A stretch of 64,000 nt of DNA from contig CAYJLF010000014.1 in NCBI GenBank assembly GCA_964371055.1, positions 1 through 64,000 on the forward strand, given 5' to 3'. The stretch comes from CAYJLF01 sp964371055 (GTDB lineage Bacteria > Eisenbacteria > RBG-16-71-46 > CAIMUX01). A program made the translations under genes and the position numbers. The notes under the pieces were generated by a model. It saw only the letters and a list, made by a program, of their open reading frames with translations. It had not been told where the DNA came from and did no database searches. Shown piece after piece: positions 59,414 to 64,000 of the stretch (position 1 is its first letter; every line of letters begins with the position of its first letter).

Positions 59414-59723
59414 GCCAATCCTCCGACTTTGATCGATCTCCAGGACCGATCGGAAAGCCCCTCTCCAACCGGCCGATCCAGCCGCGGGAGGCGCGGCGCC
59501 GGATCAGGCGCGGCGATCGTAGCACCTCGGGTCCCATCCTTCCCAGTGGAAGGGGGCGGCCGCGGCCGGTAGACTGCGGCGATCTCGCCTCGGGGGCGGC
59601 CCGCCGGCATCCAACCGGACGGACAACCGGAACGACCGCGCCCGCTCCCACGCGGCGGGCGTTCGACGGCGGCCGGGTATCGCGTCCCGACCGGCCGACA
59701 GGGAGATCGAGGGGAGTCGACGC
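59414..59723. other. Divergent intergenic region
   Basis: These 310 bp lie between the aminopeptidase P gene and the SDR gene. A TACGAT -10-like box faces left (59515-59520) and a TAGACT box faces right (about 59571), both with weak -35 elements. No gene or structured RNA is evident. Confidence 0.45.
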
Positions 59724-60719
59724 ATGCGCATCCTCATTCTCGGCGGCACCATCTTTCTTGGTCGCCATCTCGCCGCCCAGGCTCTCGCCGCGGGCCACCA
59801 GGTCACCCTCTTCACGCGCGGGCGACATCACCCGGAGCTCTTCCCGGAAGCCGAGCGGCTGACGGGCGATCGCGACGGCGGACTGGCCCCCCTGGCAGGG
59901 CGCACGTGGGACGCGGTGATCGACACCAGCGGGTACCTGCCGCGGGTCGTGCGCGACTCCGCCCATCTGCTCGCCTCCTCGGTCTCTCACTACACCTTCA
60001 TCTCGAGCGTGTCGGTCTATGCCGACCTGTCGCGTCCCGGAGTCGACGAAGAGGCGCCGGTAGCACAACTCGCTGATCCCTCCACCGAGACGGTCGACGG
60101 CGAGAGCTACGGTGGTCTCAAAGCGCTCTGCGAGGAGGCCTGCCGGGACGAACTCCCGGGGCGGACCCTGACCGTGCGCCCCGGCCTCATCGTCGGTCCC
60201 TTCGATCCGACCGACCGCTTCACCTACTGGCCGGAGCGGATCGCGGCCGGCGGCGAGGTGCTCTGCCCCGACGCGCCGGATCGTCGTACTCAGGTGATCG
60301 ATGGTCGCGATCTGGCCGCCTGGATCCTTCGGGCGGTGGAGGAAGGACAGACCGGGACGTTCAACGCCACCGGCCCAGAGGAGCCACTCGAGTTCGGCCC
60401 CCTCTTCGAGACCTGTCGTGCGGTCGCCGGGTCGGACGCGCGTTTCACCTGGGTCGACGAGGCATTCCTCCTCGAGGAGAAGGTCGGTCCCTGGATGGAA
60501 CTGCCGCTCTGGGTGCCCCTCAGCCCGGATTCGGCCGGGTTCGACGCGATCTCGATCGAGCGCGCAGTGGCCGCGGGATTGCGATTCCGCGGAATCGCGG
60601 AGACCATTCGCGACACTCTGGCGTGGCTCGAGACTCTCCCGCCTGACCGGGTTCGCCGCGCTGGCCTCGCGAGGGAGAAGGAAGCCGAAATCCTGCAGAA
60701 GTGGAAGGAACGAGCATGA
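59724..60719 (+). CDS. NAD(P)-dependent SDR epimerase/dehydratase (CSP41-like)
   Basis: The protein has 331 residues; ATG 59724 after GAGGGGAG. Extended-SDR fold: the nucleotide-binding loop is LILGGTIFLGRHLAAQAL (about 4-21), followed by TLFTRGRHHPELFP and a basic-residue pattern suggesting NADP. The catalytic block has SSVSVYADLSRPG and a YxxxK motif in GESYGGLKALCE (Tyr about 128). RPGLIVGPFDPTDRFTYWPERI and VIDGRDLAAWILRAVE resemble the chloroplast CSP41/isoflavone-reductase-like group. The substrate is unknown. The next gene begins in its stop codon (ATGA). Confidence 0.85.
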   Translation: MRILILGGTIFLGRHLAAQALAAGHQVTLFTRGRHHPELFPEAERLTGDRDGGLAPLAGRTWDAVIDTSGYLPRVVRDSAHLLASSVSHYTFISSVSVYADLSRPGVDEEAPVAQLADPSTETVDGESYGGLKALCEEACRDELPGRTLTVRPGLIVGPFDPTDRFTYWPERIAAGGEVLCPDAPDRRTQVIDGRDLAAWILRAVEEGQTGTFNATGPEEPLEFGPLFETCRAVAGSDARFTWVDEAFLLEEKVGPWMELPLWVPLSPDSAGFDAISIERAVAAGLRFRGIAETIRDTLAWLETLPPDRVRRAGLAREKEAEILQKWKERA

Positions 60720-61891
60720 AGTCCCGGCAGTTGCCTCGCGCCGATCAGAAGGAAGGAGACCCTCGAATGCCCAGCCAGCCGCCCCCTACGTCGCGCCGCT
60801 CGCGCGGATCGAACCGTGGTGCCTCCCCCGCCGCCGTCGGCTGGAGCGCCATCCTCCTCCTGGCGGCGGTGACCGCCTACGCCCAATCCCCGACGCCGCC
60901 GCCGGGACAGACGAGGATCGCGATCGCGGGCGAGCCCGGCCTCGATGCGCTGATCGACCGGCCGCTCGGCGGTACGGCCGATCGCTGCTCCCTCTGGATC
61001 GACGCGTACACCGCCGACCGGGTCGACTTCCACGACATGGTCGATGACCTGCGGAAGGCCCGCGTCGTGTACGTCGGCGAGCTCCACACGCTGCGCCGCC
61101 ACCACCTGATCCAGGAACAGATTCTGCAGGCCATGGTCGACGCGGGCGACACCCTCTGCGTCGGACTCGAGATGCTGGAGAGCGGAATGCAGCCGGAGCT
61201 CGACCGCTACTGGCGGGGCGAGACCACCTTCGACACCCTCGCGGCTCGGATCGCGTGGTCGAAGAGCTGGCGAAACTATGAGGACTACCGCGGCTTTCTC
61301 GAGATCGCCCGCGCCCACGGCATCCCGGTCCTTGGACTCAACGCGCGGCGCGACCTCGTCCGCAAGGTGGGGATGCAGGGTCTGGACAGCCTCCGTACCG
61401 AGGACCGGGCGCTGCTGCCGGCCGAGATCGACTTCGATCAGCCGATGTACAAGCAGCAGCTCGTCACCGTCCTTCAGGTCCATGCGAAGGCGATGGGGAT
61501 GGAGAAGCTGATCGAGACGATGTTCCAGGCCCAGGTCGTCCGGGACGAGACGATGGCGGAGAGCCTCGTCCATTTCCTGGCCGGGGACGCCGGCCGGGGA
61601 CGCAAGGCGATCGTGCTCTGTGGATCCCAGCATTGCTCGCACGGTCTCGGCATCCCGTCCCGCGTCGAGCGCCGCCTGCCGGGCATCGAACAGCGGATCG
61701 TCGTCATGTCCGCCAGCAACGAGGTGGTGCTGTCGGAGGCGGAAAAGAAGCTCTCGAGCGGGGTCTCGATCACCCACGCCGACCTCCGACACTTGAGAGC
61801 GCCAATCGCTGATTACCTGCAAGTCTCCGAGAACGCTCCCGATCCGGTGGTAGAGCCCGGGACTTCCCAACCCGGCGAGGGGAATCGGTAG
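60716..61891 (+). CDS. ChaN/TIKI-like heme-binding-fold protein
   Basis: The protein is 391 residues if started at ATG 60716 (ATGA overlap with the SDR stop; GAAGGAAC site). A second good start is ATG 60767 (AAGGAG site). A signal peptide (GWSAILLLAAVTAYAQ) predicts export. The core matches the ChaN/Cofac_haem_bdg family (PF04187): ARVVYVGELHTLRRHHLIQEQIL, VGLEMLESGMQPELDRYWRGE, WRNYEDYRGFLEIARAHGIPVLGLNA, and IVLCGSQHCSHGLGIPSRV. Members bind heme or act as TIKI-type metalloproteases using the GEx.H and H...G residues. A role in heme handling or peptide cleavage outside the cytoplasm is plausible. Confidence 0.85.
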   Translation: MKSRQLPRADQKEGDPRMPSQPPPTSRRSRGSNRGASPAAVGWSAILLLAAVTAYAQSPTPPPGQTRIAIAGEPGLDALIDRPLGGTADRCSLWIDAYTADRVDFHDMVDDLRKARVVYVGELHTLRRHHLIQEQILQAMVDAGDTLCVGLEMLESGMQPELDRYWRGETTFDTLAARIAWSKSWRNYEDYRGFLEIARAHGIPVLGLNARRDLVRKVGMQGLDSLRTEDRALLPAEIDFDQPMYKQQLVTVLQVHAKAMGMEKLIETMFQAQVVRDETMAESLVHFLAGDAGRGRKAIVLCGSQHCSHGLGIPSRVERRLPGIEQRIVVMSASNEVVLSEAEKKLSSGVSITHADLRHLRAPIADYLQVSENAPDPVVEPGTSQPGEGNR

Positions 61892-62088
61892 GGGGATTCG
61901 GTAGGGAGCATCGTACAACCGGCAGCACGGTGGATAGGGGATCAGACCAGCCCTTCGCTTCTCCTTTTCCTTATCATCTGATCAGGCAAAAGGAGACTAC
62001 CGGTCTCGCTGTAAAACCCCCAACCCCACCGGGAGTATCGGGCGACCGCACCGGGGAAACCGGACCGCCCCGGAAGGAGGTTCCCCCA

Positions 62089-62117
62089 TTGTCAGCCCAC
62101 GCAGCGTCGTCTATACT
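62089..62117 (+). promoter_or_regulatory. Promoter TTGTCA-17-TATACT
   Basis: TTGTCA (62089-62094) and TATACT (62112-62117) with a 17-bp spacer form the strongest promoter in the right half. The start near 62124 gives a leader of about 115 nt before the ATG at 62238. Confidence 0.75.
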
Positions 62118-62154
62118 TCTGCTCGCCGTCGGGATCGCTGTACCCGGCGCGTAA
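62089..62154 (+). CDS. Possible 21-residue hydrophobic leader peptide
   Basis: A TTG codon at 62089 lies 8 nt after AAGGAGG and opens a 22-codon frame ending TAA at 62154. The peptide is hydrophobic (SSILLLAVGIAVPGA at its end), like a bare signal peptide. The same TTG is the -35 box of the promoter at 62089-62117, so the peptide would need an upstream transcript. It may be a decayed gene remnant; support is weak. Confidence 0.2.
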   Translation: MSAHAASSILLLAVGIAVPGA

Positions 62155-62237
62155 GGGCCCCTCATCGGTAGGGAGTGAAAACACACCTACTGAGGTTCGC
62201 GCGATACTCGAGGCTCGTGGTGTTCGAAGGAGGTGCT

Positions 62238-62948
62238 ATGAGGACTTTGGTTCTGCTTCTCGGGCTGCTTCTGGTGGCCGGATCCGCGTACGCCGGTACC
62301 GACGACGCGGCGGATGTCACCGCCAGCTCCCGTGTCTCCTGCAACCTGCCGTACGTCGCGTACGACTGGGACTTCGCCGCCAGCAACCATGGCTTCACCC
62401 CGACGTCCTGCGACGGATCGGGCGGAGCCGCGGTGTGGGCCTACGGAACCGAGAGCGTCGTCCCCGGCGCGCCCGGCAACGTCTGGGCCACGGTCCTGAA
62501 CGGGAACTACCCGAACAACGCCGGTGACGGCCTCAAGTCCCCGGCCTTTACGGTCGGCGGCGACAGCTACCTGATGGAGATCAAGTGCTATCTCCGCACG
62601 GAGACCAACTTCGACGGCTGCAACGTGAAGGTCAACGGACAGGTGGTTCAGCCGGTCGGCGGCTATCCGGCGACCGTCAACACCTACACGACCTATTACG
62701 CCTACTGCGTCGACAACCAGCCGGGCTTCACGGGCAACGGCTCCAGCGGCCCGTCGATGAACTGGGTGGAGCAGTGCTTCGATCTCTCGGCCTACACCGG
62801 GCAGTCGGTTGAGGTCGAGTTCGACTTCGGTTCAGACAGCTCCGTGTCCTATCCGGGGTGGTACCTCGCCTACGTGAAGGTCGGCGGCGATCCGCCGGTC
62901 CCGACGGAGGAGGCATCCTGGGGACAGATCAAGGCCACCTACCGGTAG
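62238..62948 (+). CDS. Small secreted protein with WGQIK tail
   Basis: The protein has 236 residues from ATG 62238 after GAAGGAGGT. A clear signal peptide (MRTLVLLLGLLLVAGSAYA) is followed by one beta-rich domain. Its SHAPE resembles MAM or immune-inhibitor-A type jelly rolls: YDWDFAASNHGFTPTSCDGS, AVWAYGTESVVPGAPGNVW, LKSPAFTVGGDSYLMEIKCY, NWVEQCFDLSAYTGQSVEVEF and SVSYPGWYLAYVKVGG. The protein ends EEASWGQIKATYR, the same tail as the Cys-rich paralogues at the other end of the window. No catalytic residues are evident. It is likely a surface or secreted binding protein, expressed on its own from a strong promoter with a hairpin terminator after it. Confidence 0.82.
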   Translation: MRTLVLLLGLLLVAGSAYAGTDDAADVTASSRVSCNLPYVAYDWDFAASNHGFTPTSCDGSGGAAVWAYGTESVVPGAPGNVWATVLNGNYPNNAGDGLKSPAFTVGGDSYLMEIKCYLRTETNFDGCNVKVNGQVVQPVGGYPATVNTYTTYYAYCVDNQPGFTGNGSSGPSMNWVEQCFDLSAYTGQSVEVEFDFGSDSSVSYPGWYLAYVKVGGDPPVPTEEASWGQIKATYR

Positions 62949-62950
62949 CA

Positions 62951-64000
62951 TTGATCGGAGAGCGTACGCAAAGGGCCCGGGGAGAAAGCTCCTCGGGCCT
63001 TCTTCTGGGCCGCCGCTCCGCCTCCCCGATCCTGGCGGCGCTGCTGCTCGTCGCGTGCGCAGTCGCTGCCTACGTCCCCACGCTGACGGCCGGCTACATC
63101 TGGGATGACGACTCCTACCTGACCGCCAACCCGAACCTCGAGACCACGGACGGTCTTCGACGCATCTGGCTGGAGCCGACCTCGAATCCGCAGTATTACC
63201 CGATCGTCTTCACCTCGTTCTGGATCGAGCGCCGTCTCTGGGGCCTCCATCCCGCCGGATATCATCTCGTGAATGTCCTGCTGCACGGGCTCACCGCCGT
63301 GCTCTTCTGGCGACTTCTGGCGAGGTTACGCGTCCCCGGCGCCTGGTTCGCCGCGCTTCTCTTCGCAGTCCACCCGGTCATGGTCGAGTCAGTCGCCTGG
63401 GTCACCGAACGCAAGAACGTCCTCTCCGCCGCCTTCTACCTCGCGGCTGCTCTGGCCTGGTTCGAGCGCCGCCGCCCCGTCGTCATCGTCGTCCTCTTCT
63501 TCAGCGCCCTCCTCAGCAAAACTGTCACGGCCACTCTCCCGGCGGCGCTGGCGCTGGTCGGGTGGTGGCGCCCGCAACGCGCCTCGACGCGCGATCTCCG
63601 ATTCCTCGCCCTCCTTCTGATCCCCGCCCTGGCGCTGGGTTCGGTCACCGCATGGATGGAGCGCCATCACGTCGGCGCTCATGGCGACTCGTGGAATCTC
63701 GAACCGGCGCAGAGGATCCTGGTCGCGGGACGCGCCTTCTGGTTCTACCTCGGCAAACTCGCCTGGCCGGCCGAGCTCACCTTCATTTACCCCAGGTGGC
63801 AGCCCGACCCCGCCAGGGCGATCGAGTGGCTCGCTCCGGCCGCGGCGATCGGTCTTATCGCCGGGCTCTGGTGGGGACGCCACCGCCTGGGCCGCGGTCC
63901 CCTCGTCGCGATCCTCATCTTCGGCGGCACCCTCTTCCCCGCGCTCGGGTTCTTCAACGTCTATCCGTTCCGCTTCTCCTTCGTCGCCGATCACTTCCAG
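62951..64000 (+). CDS. TMTC-like polytopic membrane protein (putative GT-C mannosyltransferase), 3' end cut
   Basis: The visible part is 350 residues and continues past the right edge. The only in-frame start upstream of the first membrane segment is TTG 62951, without a ribosome site. Sequence blocks match bacterial relatives of TMTC proteins: PTLTAGYIWDDDSYLTANPN (about 40-60, with the Asp-Asp metal/donor motif), YYPIVFTSFWIERRLWGLHP, GYHLVNVLLHGLTAVLFWRLL, FAVHPVMVESVAWVTERKNVL and LSKTVTATLPAALALVGWW. Full-length relatives usually end in TPR repeats, expected beyond the window. They are GT-C fold enzymes; the TMTC enzymes of animals O-mannosylate cadherin-like domains. The substrate here is unknown, though neighbouring secreted proteins are possible targets. 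Confidence 0.85.
   Translation, partial: MIGERTQRARGESSSGLLLGRRSASPILAALLLVACAVAAYVPTLTAGYIWDDDSYLTANPNLETTDGLRRIWLEPTSNPQYYPIVFTSFWIERRLWGLHPAGYHLVNVLLHGLTAVLFWRLLARLRVPGAWFAALLFAVHPVMVESVAWVTERKNVLSAAFYLAAALAWFERRRPVVIVVLFFSALLSKTVTATLPAALALVGWWRPQRASTRDLRFLALLLIPALALGSVTAWMERHHVGAHGDSWNLEPAQRILVAGRAFWFYLGKLAWPAELTFIYPRWQPDPARAIEWLAPAAAIGLIAGLWWGRHRLGRGPLVAILIFGGTLFPALGFFNVYPFRFSFVADHFQ
62968..63009 (+). terminator. Hairpin terminator after the WGQIK-tail gene
   Basis: The arms are AAGGGCCCGGGGAG and CTCCTCGGGCCTT (one bulge), with an AAAG loop, followed by CTTCTT. It lies 20 nt after the stop at 62948 and within the presumed first codons of the next gene, an unusual overlap. Confidence 0.65.

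Larger units (their letters stand above)
61892..62237 (+). other. Intergenic region and leader of the WGQIK-tail gene
   Basis: These 346 bp are AT-richer than their surroundings. They contain a GAGAC/GTCTC hairpin (about 61992-62006), a GC-rich structured-looking stretch (62025-62080), and an AAGGAGG followed by a tiny frame (62089-62154). A strong promoter (62089-62117) sits here, with a leader of about 115 nt. I matched it to no riboswitch class. Confidence 0.5.

Noticed and set aside
61985..62080. Riboswitch aptamer before the WGQIK-tail gene
   Set aside because: I compared it from memory with TPP, glycine, c-di-GMP, ydaO and ZTP consensus motifs and found no match. Kept only as unexplained structure.

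Overview
The window is GC-rich DNA from a Gram-negative bacterium. Evidence for an outer membrane is an OmpA-type lipoprotein, a Wzx-like flippase and many Sec signal peptides. Several secreted proteins end in FlgD-like/T9SS-type C-terminal domains and others end in a short WGxIK...YR tail. This combination, with sialidase-like (BNR) propeller proteins and Cys-rich repeat proteins, recalls the FCB superphylum and Candidatus Eisenbacteria-like metagenomes. That assignment is an inference from style; no rRNA gene is present. A run of 100 Ns inside a tandem repeat (2313-2412) shows this is a scaffold, probably metagenome-derived.

Layout. 0-5 kb: two minus-strand paralogous secreted proteins made of six-Cys repeats, one cut by the left edge and one holding the assembly gap and a cohesin-like domain. 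5.5-10.1 kb: a two-gene acyl-CoA dehydratase activase/reductase unit. 10.2-12.8 kb: a HydG/ThiH-like radical SAM protein and a TPR protein. 13-16.3 kb: a membrane-anchored ECF sigma factor and a membrane alkaline-phosphatase-superfamily protein. 16.2-19.7 kb: an unrecognised four-gene membrane operon (FN3-DUF6754-like protein plus three membrane proteins). 20.2-29.7 kb: M29 aminopeptidase, three BNR/T9SS-tail secreted proteins (one frameshifted), a third Cys-rich paralogue, and argS. 30-41 kb: acyl-CoA carboxylase beta subunit plus biotin carrier, TerC, OPT transporter, an Arg-rich-tailed membrane protein, response regulator/histidine kinase/ACT operon, and polyphosphate kinase. 41-49.8 kb: Nfu-N domain protein, OmpA lipoprotein, a membrane protein, aldo/keto reductase, CcmF, asnS, and an FGE-like lipoprotein. 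49.9-57.6 kb: two coupled DUF3857/transglutaminase-like proteins, then a nitroreductase-glycosyltransferase-flippase operon. 57.6-61.9 kb: M24 aminopeptidase P, an SDR epimerase and a ChaN-like protein. 62-64 kb: a small secreted WGxIK-tail protein and the start of a TMTC-like membrane protein cut by the right edge.

Expression signals are unusually legible. Many genes have AAGGAGG-type ribosome sites, and many have a TTGnnn-(16-18)-TAnnnT promoter. Three genes without a ribosome site have the -10 box only 8-9 nt before the ATG, which implies leaderless mRNAs. Neighbouring operon genes repeatedly overlap by GTGA or ATGA. The most unusual items are the shared WGxIK C-terminal tail, the Cys-repeat family, the four-gene membrane operon, the tethered sigma factor and the cluster-deficient HydG-like enzyme.
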